DNA of 54,177 nucleotides, from contig JAAVTG010000475.1 of NCBI GenBank assembly GCA_011947345.1, positions 1-54,177 of the forward strand. Direction: 5' to 3'. Origin of the DNA: Phytophthora quininea. Lineage: Eukaryota; Oomycota; Peronosporomycetes; Peronosporales; Peronosporaceae. Under the pieces are notes generated by a model. The model was not told the DNA's origin and searched no databases. It saw nothing but the letters and a program-made list of their open reading frames with translations. The translations under genes were made by a program, and so were the position numbers. This document shows positions 1 to 9,292 of the stretch, piece by piece (positions within the stretch are counted from its first letter, which is position 1; each line of letters begins with the position of its first letter).

Positions 1-266
1 TGACCTCTTTCAAGCACAGACCATTTTAGTCAGGAGCAGCGGTGCTGGTGGTCCACGTTTTAATCGGCCTTGATTACAACAATTCTTTCGTGTTGAAAGC
101 GAAACTTCTAGGGCCAACCGCGCTCCGAAACCACGCATCAAAGCTGTCCCTGAACGTTAAAGCTGATGCCAGAACCATCACCAAGATGAGTCCCTGCTAT
201 TGGATCTTCAGGAGGTTTTACACAGAAAGCACACACAACTTGAATTCATTCACCACCACAACACTT

Positions 267-1691
267 TTACAAGCTGTACATCTTCATCTTGAAGAACACG
301 ACGACCGTCAGGAAGCCCAGGAAGCTGGCGATGCCACCGACGAACACCGGCAGCTTGTAGCCGAGCGACGTCTGGACGAGGCCCGTGCCGATTGCAAAGT
401 TGAGTAGCTGCCCAAAGCAGTTCGCCGAGTTTAACGCACCAACGTAGACGCCGATCTCCTCATCTTCTCCGAACACGTGGATGATTGCAGGCACCACCAG
501 AGCAAACCATGCAGCGTGACTGGTACCGGTCATGGCGACGACAAACACGTTGAAGCCGGGGCTGCTGACCCACGCCATGACCGCGTACAGCACCTGGGGG
601 ACCGTCGAGATGGAGAGCACCCACTTGACGCCAACTTTGTGCACCATCAACGGCAGCAGCCACGACCACGTAGCCCAAAATGTTGTACAGGAGATCCGCT
701 CGTCCACCGGCAACACTTACGCCGTGGTTGTAAGCGTCTTGCTCCGCAGTGCAAGGATTGCAGCTGTCAGCGTTCTCGGACTCGCCACCGTACACCTCAA
801 GACCGAAGAACTGTCCTTTGTTGCCATTGTAAGCGGTGTAGCCGTACTCCACGAAAAGAAGCAGACACCCAGTAGACTGCAAGCACCAGCGACAGTGTGC
901 GAATGCCGTGATACACTAACGCGAAGGCGTGCTGGATACGGTTGCAGGATGATACGGCGTCCACCTTGCTCGGGTCCAATGGAGTCTCCTTGGCAAACAC
1001 CACCGCGACTGCAATGCAGATGAACATGACTACCGACAGCATCCCCATGAACCAGTGGATGGTCTTGTGGGCAGCTCCGAAGAACTCAATGTAGCCGGCA
1101 ATGAGGATCGCTCCGAGCGTTGACCAAGCCTGGTCCAAGGCGGCGCCGGTGGTTTGACGGTCGCCGGCAAAGTCGGCCACCAACAGCATCGCTGGCGTCT
1201 GCACCACGTTCACGGTGATGTCCATCCAAAGGTAGAAGAAGACCGTGAGAACGGACGTCCACATGCGGTCGGTCTTTTCTCCTTCCGTGCCATCGCCGTG
1301 ATCGCCCAGAGCTTCGCCCATTTCGCGCGTGTAGCCCATGGCGATCCAGCAGATGATGCTGAGAACCCCAGCGGTGATCAGGAACGGTCGACGACGACCC
1401 ATTTTCATGGTGCTGCGGTCGCTGAAGACGCCGACACTTGGAGCCACCAACACACCGACAATGGGGCCGATGAACTGCGTGATTTGCACAGCAAAGTTGG
1501 GCAGCATCGTTGACAAGTAGGGGCCGAGAGCTGCCCACTGCGGCCCACGCCATATTGATGGCCATCCGAGGCATGGAGATTGCAAGGAGAAGCCATATCG
1601 ACGGGTGCGGCAAAGGCTCGTTGGTATCACCCTGCACACTTCCAGGCTTGGGAGACGCGTGCAGATCGTAGCCTTGTTCAAAGTCCTTCAT
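267..1691 (-). pseudogene. GPH/SUT-like sugar:proton symporter, frameshifted copy 1
   Basis: Membrane transporter of the GPH/SLC45-SUT type (major facilitator fold), related to sucrose:proton symporters. The family signature RRRPF is present, as is a SMPRMAI motif at the start of the first helix. The gene is read from an ATG at 1691 to a TAA at 267, but in three frames. A 2-nt loss near 1541 sits just after the AWAA motif, an extra base falls near 863, and a 2-nt loss near 685 precedes the WSW motif. Each break is placed by alignment to the intact copy at 25599-27071. Two of the three look like loss of one unit of a dinucleotide repeat (GC, TG). The three shifts restore the original frame, and the C-terminus ends in the same KMYSL-type tail. 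It is divergent to the ankyrin gene. It could be a pseudogene or a good gene with assembly errors. Confidence 0.72.
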
Positions 1692-2008
1692 GTCGACGGT
1701 CTTGAGCAGACCAAAGGAAATTGAAGACTGGACTTGTTTGACAACGCTGCCAGGAGAGCCTCGTTCCTTGTGGGTAGAGGTGCATTTGAAAGCGCTGAAG
1801 CTTAGGAGCGGTACCGCCCTCCCTCTTAACAAAATTCATGATGCGTGGTTTCCTTTGCGCCTAACGAAGGCAACATCGTTGAGTTGGGGGCTTTCTGCAA
1901 CGTCGAGCAGACGTCACCAGTCTCCATCGTGATCAACGTTGCAGTCGATTGAGTAGATCGCAGTCGAAGAGTCGGGCGAGCGATATCCAAAGACAACTCG
2001 CCTCGACT
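1692..2008. other. Divergent intergenic region, no gene seen
   Basis: About 317 bp between the start codons of the minus-strand transporter copy and the plus-strand ankyrin gene. It presumably holds both promoters. I see no convincing coding exon, although an upstream non-ATG reading frame joins the ankyrin exon in phase from 1949. Confidence 0.4.
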
Positions 2009-2785
2009 ATGGCGTTCCGATGCGGTAGTAGCCCCACGGACGAAATGAGGCGGTTGGAACGACTACGCGAACAAGACCCCAAGTCTGCAGCCAATTTGGT
2101 GGCCAACGGGAATCCTCTCGTGGAATTCGCCCGCGACGGGAACCTCCGGGCGTTGCAATGTGCAGCTGAGCACCTCAACGAGGTATCGTTGATGTGGAAT
2201 TCAGAGCCTGCTCTGCAAACTACTAATGATTGTTGTACCGCTTCAACTAGGGCCACGTGCTGATCTTCCACGTCGTCAGAATGTTTCGAGAAGCCTGCAC
2301 TTCCAAGCGCCTTGATGTGCTTCGCTTCATGCTGCTCAATGGCTTCGACCTGCAGCAAAGTTGCATGAGGGACGTCCTTCACAGCGCAGTGGAAGCTGTC
2401 GACGATCCACAAGACGCCGACAACGTGCAACCTCTGATTCGGTTCCTGCTGGACGCTGGCGTCGATGTCAACTGGCAGCGCAAATCGGATCTTTACACAG
2501 CGCTGCACATGGCGTGCTGCAAGAACTTGTACGCTATTGCCTACTTGCTGGTGTTGTACGGAGCTGACGTCAATGCTATCGCCGCTGTGAGTGATGAGAA
2601 AGTGGCATTGCCTGTTTGATAACTAACATTTGTTGCTACAGGACAACTCGGTGCCACTCGCTTGCGCCAAAAACATTGGCGAGAAGAATCGGCTTTCAGA
2701 AGCGGATCAACAGCAGAAGGAGTTACTGACCTCCTTTCTGATTGAGAACGGAGCGCGAGAAGCAACCTCGTCGATCTGCAGCTAA
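2009..2785 (+). CDS. Ankyrin-repeat protein (three exons)
   Basis: Predicted protein of 217 aa from exons 2009-2182, 2251-2586 and 2642-2785. Both introns are GT-AG, 68 and 55 nt, in phase 0, with TACTAAT- and CTAAC-like branch sites. The middle exon has ankyrin-type helices: a RLDVLRFMLLNG turn, then LIRFLLDAGVDVN, TALHMAC and AIAYLLVLYGADVN. The last exon adds a degenerate unit ending in LLTSFLIENGA. The role is presumably protein binding; no partner can be inferred. The frame is open upstream of the chosen ATG back to 1949 without another ATG, so an upstream exon is possible. The neighbouring transporter is divergent. Confidence is high for an ankyrin fold and moderate for the exact start. 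Confidence 0.75.
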
Positions 2786-3094
2786 GAATGGTGGAGATCA
2801 AGTCACTGAGCCCAAGCGTCCAATTCTCAGTTTCTCCAGCAGTTTTGGCATCCATTGCAGCGTGGACGATAACAACGATAACAACCAAGGACGAATGTTC
2901 GACACATCCGATCCATCAGAAATGAGTTAGCTCGGAGATCCGTCCCGAAAGTCAAACGTGTTCATCACCAGCAGTATGAGGACAAAAATATTCCGTAGCA
3001 TGTAAGCATTTCAGCCAGATGGCTTATAGATAGCAGTGCATTCCTGTATTGCCGAAACCTTCTTTATCAGAGCGTTTACGAACTTGCACGAGCC

Positions 3095-5138
3095 ATGTCG
3101 TGCAGCCTCGTCGAGGCCAAGTTCCAAGTCCTGGACCAGGCGATCAGAATGTTGTCCAAGTCGAAAAGTTTACGGTCCTCCACAGTGTCTTCGTCCGAAC
3201 ACCTGCGTGAACTCGTAGACAATCACAAACCGACGTCGCTTTTGCCAGTTCTAAACCCCGTGAAAGGCGTCGTGATGACCCGTTCCAACCTCACTCGTTG
3301 TGCTGACAAAGGAGATTGGTCACGCCCCAACACTTGCAGGGAAGAAGAGCGAACGTTGAAGCGAGAGGCTTCGTATCGATTCAATACTGGGAGGGAACCG
3401 CAGGATAAGTGGATTGACCCGAAGCAACAGCGAGCTGAGCAACTGCTACAGGACACTTGGCATGTAAGAAACGATGCCAATGATGACATCTTCGCCACTT
3501 TCTAACATCAATTGTTGTCCTGCCAGGAGATTGAATCTGCTGCGAATTGGGGAGACGTGACGGAGTCTTCGAAGCATGAAAAACAACTGAAGGTGGAGAT
3601 AACTACTTTTCTTATTTGTTGAGGGTCCGTTTAAATTTATTGGAATGTTTTTAGTCTAAACTACTGGACGAATGCGCACAAGACGATCGAGTTGAGCAAG
3701 AGAATGCTCAGTACGAACCATGTGAAAGCAATCAAGCCAACGAAGAGACAGGTAAGACTCATTTTTTACTGTTTCCATTGTGGTAAACTATATTGCTAAC
3801 ACTGGCTTTGCAGGTTCTTTCAATGCTACAGTGCATAATGCACTACCTCCGCCAAAGCGACCATTAACGTCGTCAGGCCTACAACCAAAGAAAACCAGAG
3901 CGTCCTCAAGCGCTAGATGCCGATCTGCATCTAATAGCGACAACAATTCTGGCCATCAACCGAAGAATTGGTTCGTCCCGTCAAGCCCACCCAAACGGAA
4001 ACATTGCCGATCCATAGCAAAAGCCATGAAACAAAAGCAAGTGAAGCTGCGACATCAACATCGCAGACACAGACCCCCAGAAACTGATGAAATAGTGACG
4101 TCGAACCTCCAAGTCACGCCAAAAATCCCAATCCCGAAGTCGGACGATCTCTCGTTCTACATGCTCGAATTGCGGCTGGTGCACCCTGATCCTCTGGCGG
4201 AGTGGCGATTCCAGGCGTCATTCACTGATACGTCTGTGAGTCCTTCCAAGACTGTTATTGTGGACAATCTCACGGTAAGCTGCGACTCGGATCATCTTTA
4301 GCTTTATGACAAACTTGTTTTGCGACGTAGGTCGATCGAGAGAATTGTTTGCTCTTCGAAGCTTCTCAGCCTGGACAACCCACGACTTTTTCGCGGTTTT
4401 TCAATCCGTTCTTGTATTTCCCAGGCCTCAACCGACCGAGCGATGTGCGTGTAGCATTTGGTTTGGCTTATCATACTTCGATTTTGACTTATTGTTTTTC
4501 CTCTCGTGTGTTAGCTGTACGGACACGTCCTGCGAATACTCGTAACGTCGACCACACCAGTCACTAAAATCGTGATCAACACGACGGTGCAGTTCACTCG
4601 CTTCCCAGACGAAAGCGTCGTACAACCACCAGAACTGCCTCGAAAGCGCTCGGAGGACCTCGCAGTCCAGGAAGAAAGTCTCCTGCGAGTTTTGACTCGA
4701 CGCAACAGCTCTTCTAATCTTAAGAAGACCAAGACAAAGTCAAAGCAAAAGCCAAAAGTGAGGGTGACAAAAGCACTCAACAGCAGCAACGACACTACGG
4801 ACAGCACCAGCAGTCTGGCGATGGATCAGTGCAGTCCCTGGACGGCCAACGAGCAGAACGACGACGACAGCGACGATCTCAGCTGTAAACTGGAGCAGTC
4901 ACTCACGCTGCAACTGGAAGAAAGCCAATCGCCTCAAATGCAACCAACTAGCGATCATCTCGATCGATCTCCTCAACTGCCCATGGCCACCATCGACAAA
5001 AAGAAGATGCTGCTCCATCGCCTTCGAGCAAATATCCGAGTAAGTTTTGGTGATTTCTGTACGCGTGGATAACATACTAATTACTGGTTCCACAAACGTC
5101 AGAACGAAATGCGCGAGGAAGAAGAGAAACAGCAATGA
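3095..5138 (+). CDS. Uncharacterised seven-exon protein, about 555 aa
   Basis: Not recognised. Exons are 3095-3463, 3527-3592, 3655-3751, 3814-4274, 4331-4444, 4515-5039 and 5103-5138. All junctions are GT-AG and the phases agree across the whole model. The N-terminus is polar and basic. A long Ser/Arg/Lys-rich linker follows (about residues 180-270). The middle segment (about 290-410) looks globular and beta-rich, with SFYMLELRLVHPDPLAEWRF, FNPFLYFPGLNRPSD and LYGHVLRILVTSTTPVT; this spacing resembles a C2-like sandwich, but I cannot assign one. The C-terminal third is acidic and Gln/Ser-rich, ending in EEEEKQQ. Basic clusters such as KKTKTKSKQKPK suggest a nuclear protein. The ORF stops 131 bp before the NF-YC start codon. 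Confidence 0.7.
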
Positions 5139-5200
5139 CAGTTGTAGTCTGCAGCCATTCCGTACCGTATTTCAGGTACCTTTTTATTTTTCAAGAAACG

Positions 5201-5207
5201 CCATTTT
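5201..5207 (+). promoter_or_regulatory. Oomycete initiator-like motif of the NF-YC gene
   Basis: CCATTTTTCC fits the oomycete Inr consensus YCAYTYY. It lies 63-69 bp upstream of the NF-YC ATG in a 131-bp intergenic gap. The position is typical; its use is inferred. Confidence 0.4.
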
Positions 5208-5269
5208 TCCACAGGGAAAAGCTGGCTATCTCCTTCGTTAGTACTTCGCCCTGCTAGCCGACAGACACG

Positions 5270-5713
5270 ATGGAGGGCCAAGTGGTGGAGCTGACGGAGG
5301 CGGAGCAGGCGCAGCACCAGCTGCAGATGGAGCAGCAGCTCAAGTCGTTCTGGGCCAAGCAGCTCCTGGAGATGGAGCAGCTCGAAGTCGGCAGCGAGCA
5401 AGGTACAGTGACATACTCTAAAAAACTTAAGAAAATATTAATTCTTAATGCCGGCGCAGACTTCAAGAACCACAACGACCTGCCGCTGGCGCGCATCAAG
5501 CGCATCATGAAGTCTGACGAGGACGTGCGCATGATCAGCGCCGAGGCGCCCGTGCTGTTCGCCAAGGCCTGCGAGATGTTCATCCTGGAGCTGACGCTGC
5601 GCTCGTGGGGCTACTCGGAGAAGAACAAGCGGCGGACGCTGCAGAAGGAGGACATCCAGACGGCCATCCGCAACACCGACATCTTCGACTTCCTCGTCGA
5701 CGTCATCAACTAA
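5270..5713 (+). CDS. NFYC: Nuclear transcription factor Y subunit C (NF-YC/HAP5), histone fold
   Basis: Subunit of the trimeric CCAAT-binding factor NF-Y. It pairs with NF-YB through an H2A-like histone fold in the nucleus. The core shows [37 protein letters not shown] and [10 protein letters not shown], all canonical for NF-YC. The N-terminus is Gln/Glu-rich and has the family's [11 protein letters not shown] helix. The span reads as one open frame of 147 aa, but 5403-5459 is a clean 57-nt GT-AG intron: it splits an aspartate codon, and removing it restores the conserved [14 protein letters not shown] junction, giving 128 aa from 5270-5402 plus 5460-5713. Because the intron is 3n and stop-free, its retention would insert 19 mostly basic and hydrophobic residues just before the fold. 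The next gene starts only 46 bp downstream. Confidence 0.93.
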   Translation: MEGQVVELTEAEQAQHQLQMEQQLKSFWAKQLLEMEQLEVGSEQGTVTYSKKLKKILILNAGADFKNHNDLPLARIKRIMKSDEDVRMISAEAPVLFAKACEMFILELTLRSWGYSEKNKRRTLQKEDIQTAIRNTDIFDFLVDVIN

Positions 5714-5759
5714 AGCAACCAACCAACTAGAAGGAGAGGGACGCTCTGGACTGTAGTCA

Positions 5760-6947
5760 ATGGGACTCTTTGCATCTGTTTGGCCGCCTTGCAACTTGAA
5801 CTTGATCAGGTCACTCCTGCTCCTACTGCTACTGTCGATGCTGCTGCGTTTGTCGACCAAGAGCCGCGTGGGCGTCATCGGCCTGGGCCAAATGGGCGGC
5901 CGCATGGCCGACAACATCCGCAAGATCGGCCACCAGCTCGTGGTGTGCGACCCCGTGGCCGCCAACGTCGAGCGCCAAGTGAGCAAGGGCGGCGCCGTGG
6001 CGGCTGCCACCGCGAGGGACGTGGCCGAGCAGTGCGACACTGTGATCACCATGCTGCCGTCCACGGCCACGGTTGAGTGCGTCTACCTGGGCAAGGACGG
6101 CGTCCACGAGGCGCTGCGCAGCGAGCACCTGCTGCTGGACTCGAGCACGATCGACCCCATCTTCACCAAAAAGCTCAGCACGGAGCTGCACGATCGCGGA
6201 GCCACGTTCGTGGACGCGCCGGTGTCTGGTGGCGTGGCGGGCGCGCAGAACGGCACTCTGACGTTCATGGTGGGCGGCACGGAGCAAGAGTTCGAGAGGG
6301 TGAAGCCTCTGCTGTCGGCGATGGGGAGGAACTTGGTGCACTGTGGAGGCAGCTGTGCGTGTCGTTGAGAGGGGAGATCGGAGAGATGTAGAGCTAACAG
6401 CGTTGTGGTTGTTGTGTGTTGCAGCTACGGGTCAAGTTGCCAAGCTCTGCAACAATTTGGCGCTGGCCATTCAGTTGACGTCGGTGGCGGAGGCCACCAA
6501 CTTGGGAGTCGCGTTAGGTGTTGACCCCAAAGTGTTGGCCAGGTGCGTTGTCTAGTCAGTTTGCTGTGGATGGGAGTTCTAACAATTTCATTCTCGCGTT
6601 TGCTAAGCGTGATGAACTCGTCGACTTCGAAATGCTGGTCATCTACTGCGTACGTTGTTCGGAAGGCTTTCAATAATGTAGCGATGACTAACGCTCTTTA
6701 CAGCAACCACCGTTACCCAGGAGTGATGCTGGAAGTTCCTGCCTCGAAGGGATATGAAGGTGGATTCGCGGTGCAGCTCATGCGGAAGGATTTGGGGGTT
6801 GCAGTCGGTTGTGCCATGGACGCGGAGGTGTCGATACCTCTGACGAACTCGGTGCTGCAGCTATTCAACATGATGGTGACACAGGGCAACGGGCACAAGG
6901 ATTTTGCCTACATCCTGCCGTTCTTGAAGGCTGAAAGAGAAAGCTAA
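5760..6947 (+). CDS. HIBADH: 3-hydroxyisobutyrate dehydrogenase, copy 1
   Basis: NAD-dependent oxidation of 3-hydroxyisobutyrate to methylmalonate semialdehyde in mitochondrial valine breakdown. Exons are 5760-6354, 6425-6542, 6608-6649 and 6704-6947, giving 332 aa with agreeing phases. The Rossmann motif GVIGLGQMGGRMA, the substrate loop DAPVSGGVAGAQNGTLTFM, the catalytic-lysine helix TGQVAKLCNN and the C-terminal GGFAVQLMRKDLGVA are all present. The N-terminal 35 residues are Leu-rich and less like a mitochondrial presequence than those of copy 2; an internal ATG at 5838 (MLLRLSTKS) is an alternative start. The gene is convergent with copy 2, with 172 bp between the stop codons. Positions 5856-6474 are almost identical to copy 2 while the rest has diverged. 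One extra intron (6543-6607) is absent from copy 2. Confidence 0.9.
5856..6474 (+). repeat. Near-identical inverted block, HIBADH copy 1 arm
   Basis: This 619-bp stretch covers most of exon 1, intron 1 and the start of exon 2. It matches 7520-8136 on the opposite strand with about four differences by eye: two substitutions and two single-base homopolymer differences. Similarity drops abruptly at both edges. Confidence 0.9.
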
Positions 6948-7119
6948 GATTGGTTACTGGGAAGAATACTGGACAACTACGAACTTCAGCATTTCATGTT
7001 GTCACCACACTGATAGCCTTTCACTGGGATTTCATTTGCTTCTCTTTTTAAAAAGCTGAGCTACATTTGTGTCGACAAATACTCACAGCAGATAACACTG
7101 CAGCGCACTCCGTTCTTCT

Positions 7120-8201
7120 TTACTTGCCGTTCTTCAGGTACGGCATGATGTAGCTGAAGTCCTTCTTGCCGTATCCGCCCGCGACCATCATGTTGAAGAG
7201 CTGGTGGACCTGGCACGTGAGCGGCACCGACACTTCCGCGGACTTGGCGCAGTCCATGGCCAGCCCAAGATCCTTCCGGTGAAGTTGCACGGCAAACCCA
7301 CCGTCGTAGTTGTTGGAAGACGGCACGTTCTCCATCAGACCCGGGTACGGGTGGTTGCTACCAAGCAAACCGTCAGTGAGTGCGTCCTTTCAAGTGTTAA
7401 ACCACGTACACAAGCGTGGACCAGCACGAGGACGTCGACGTGTCCATGATGTTCTTGAGCACCTTGGGGTCGATTCCCAGCGTCGTCCCGAGGTTCATGG
7501 CCTCCGCCACAGACGCCATCTGAATGGCCAGCGCCAAATTGTTGCAGAGCTTGGCAACTTGACCCGTAGCTGCAACACACAACAACCACAACGCTGTTAG
7601 CTCTACATCTCTCCGATCTCCCTCTCAACGACACGCACAGCTGCCTCCACAGTGCACCAAGTTCCTCCCCATCGCCGACAGCAGAGGCTTCACCCTCTCG
7701 AACTCTTGCTCCGTGCCGCCCACCATGAACGTCAGAGTGCCGTTCTGCGCGCCCGCCACGCCACCAGACACCGGCGCGTCCACGAACGTGGCTCCGCGAT
7801 CGTGCAGCTCCGTGCTGAGCTTTTGGTGAAGATGGGGTCGATCGTGCTCGAGTCCAGCAGCAGGTGCTCGCTGCGCAGCGCCTCGTGGACGCCGTCCTTG
7901 CCCAGGTAGACGCACTCAACCGTGGCCGTGGACGGCAGCATGGTGATCACAGTGTCGCACTGCTCGGCCACGTCCCTCGCGGTGGCAGCCGCCACGGCGC
8001 CGCCCTTGCTCACTTGGCGCTCGACGTTGGCGGCCACGGGGTCGCACACCACGAGCTGGTGGCCGTTCTTGCGGAGGTTGTCGGCCATGCGGCCGCCCAT
8101 TTGGCCCAGGCCGATGACGCCCACGCGGCTCTTGGTGGACGTGGACAGCAGGCGAGCGGACTGCACGCGGGGAAGCAGCGGAGGATGGAGGAGCTGAGCA
8201 T
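7120..8201 (-). CDS. HIBADH: 3-hydroxyisobutyrate dehydrogenase, copy 2 (two 1-nt breaks)
   Basis: Second mitochondrial HIBADH gene, inverted relative to copy 1. Exons on the minus strand are 8201-7639, 7569-7410 and 7357-7120. The ATG at 8201 opens a good presequence (MLSSSILRCFP, then QSARLLSTSTKS, Arg/Ser-rich without acids). Reaching the Rossmann motif needs one more base in the GGGG run at 8169-8172 (plus-strand view). A second missing base lies in the TTTT run at 7821-7824, where copy 1 has five. Both are homopolymer losses, so assembly error is as likely as decay. The C-terminal exons are intact and carry GGFAVQLHRKDLGLAMD and KKDFSYIMPYL. Copy 1 exons 2 and 3 (160 nt together) correspond to a single 160-nt exon here. 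Confidence 0.82.
7520..8136 (-). repeat. Near-identical inverted block, HIBADH copy 2 arm
   Basis: Partner of 5856-6474 in inverted orientation, 617 bp, separated from it by about 1.05 kb. It includes an intron identical except for one G. Downstream exons differ at many codons, so the block looks converted rather than simply young. Confidence 0.9.
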
Positions 8202-8438
8202 TGCGGACGGCGGCGAAAGCAGGAATGAGGGCTATGACGCAGGCGTCGAGCCAACTTCAAGTTGTAAGGAAAACGTGGAGGCCGAAAACTACGGTTCTTT
8301 GGGGTTTAACCAATGAAAAGCCTTCGACGTCTGTAAACTACGAAAGGCAACGTGCATCCTATCGGTTTGATGAGCGTGGAGCTTGAAGATGAACGCCTGC
8401 GACGCAATGCAAATGGAGCTGTGGATCGTATTGTTTGC

Positions 8439-9207
8439 TTACTGCCCAAGCGCAGCGTCTCGCTCGGTCTGCTTGACCATATCCCCGTCAATCTTGGCGA
8501 CTTTGGGGATCCGCTTGAGCACGTTCACTCTGGCGTCTTCCTTGCTCAGGTTTTCGTAAATGGGGTTGCCTACAAACAGCACGTCGCGGAGCTTGGGCAG
8601 ACTCGCGAGCTTATCCAGCTCGTCCCAGCTCTTGATGAGGTTATTGGACACGTAGAGCGTCGTGAGGTTGGTGAGGCCCGAGAGGCCGTCCAGCGTCGCG
8701 ATCACGTTGTACGAAAGCCAGAGCTCCTCGAGCGTGTCCGACACGTCGTCCAGCTTCTCGATCTTCTTGATTTGGTTACGTCCCAGCGACAGGATCCGCA
8801 GCTTCTTCATGCCCGACAGCGGGATCAGGCGGTCGATGGCGTTCGTTGAGAGCGAGAGCTGTCTGCAAGGCACATATATTGCTGTCAAGTCGCGGTCTGG
8901 ATTCCAAAAGCACTTCACACACGTACTCGCAGTTCTTGAGCGTGTTGAGCGAGTTGTCGAGCTTGGCGATCGGAGGCATCTGGCAGTAGAGCTTGATGAC
9001 GCCCGATTCCTCAGCTGATGCCTGGTTCTTGGCTTCCTGCAAGACGTCGACGCCGACGTCAGCGGATAGATCTTGAAAAAGTATTCTACTCCAGCAAGAG
9101 ATCTTACAAATGCTTTGATGGCTTGTGCGCATGTAGTCTGCAATTGGAAGTGAGGGATCAGCGGGGTTAAACTCTGCTTACACAGAATCCAGGATTCGAC
9201 AAACCAT
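8439..9207 (-). CDS. DNAL1: Axonemal dynein light chain 1 (LC1/DNAL1), leucine-rich repeat
   Basis: Light chain bound to an outer-arm dynein heavy chain in the flagellar axoneme. The LRR core reads LRILSLGRNQIKKI, then DTLEELWLSYNVI and TTLYVSNNLIKSW, closely matching LC1 of animals and green algae. Exons on the minus strand are 8862-8439, 9036-8927, 9137-9108 (only 30 nt) and a tentative 9207-9184 start exon. The first three junctions are firm: SGVIKLYCQMPPIAKLDNSL and NCE joined to QLSLSTNAID reproduce the family sequence, and the 30-nt exon supplies the TTxxxAIKAF start typical of LC1. The first exon's donor (GTGTAA) is weaker. The stop codon is TAA at 8439. A gap of 85 bp separates the tentative start from the TAF1B stop. 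An LC1 gene implies motile zoospores. Confidence 0.88.
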
Positions 9208-9292
9208 TGTCCTTGTGTCGCTCTGGAAATCGGCCTATGAACAGGATCGCGACTCGCGACGGTTCATCCCAAGTTGATGAACTTGAAGCATC

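Noticed and set aside
5829..6341. Long minus-strand frame opposite HIBADH copy 1 exon 1
   Set aside because: Antisense shadow of a GC-rich coding exon; composition (His/Arg/Ala-rich) has no domain, and the sense frame is conserved in both copies.
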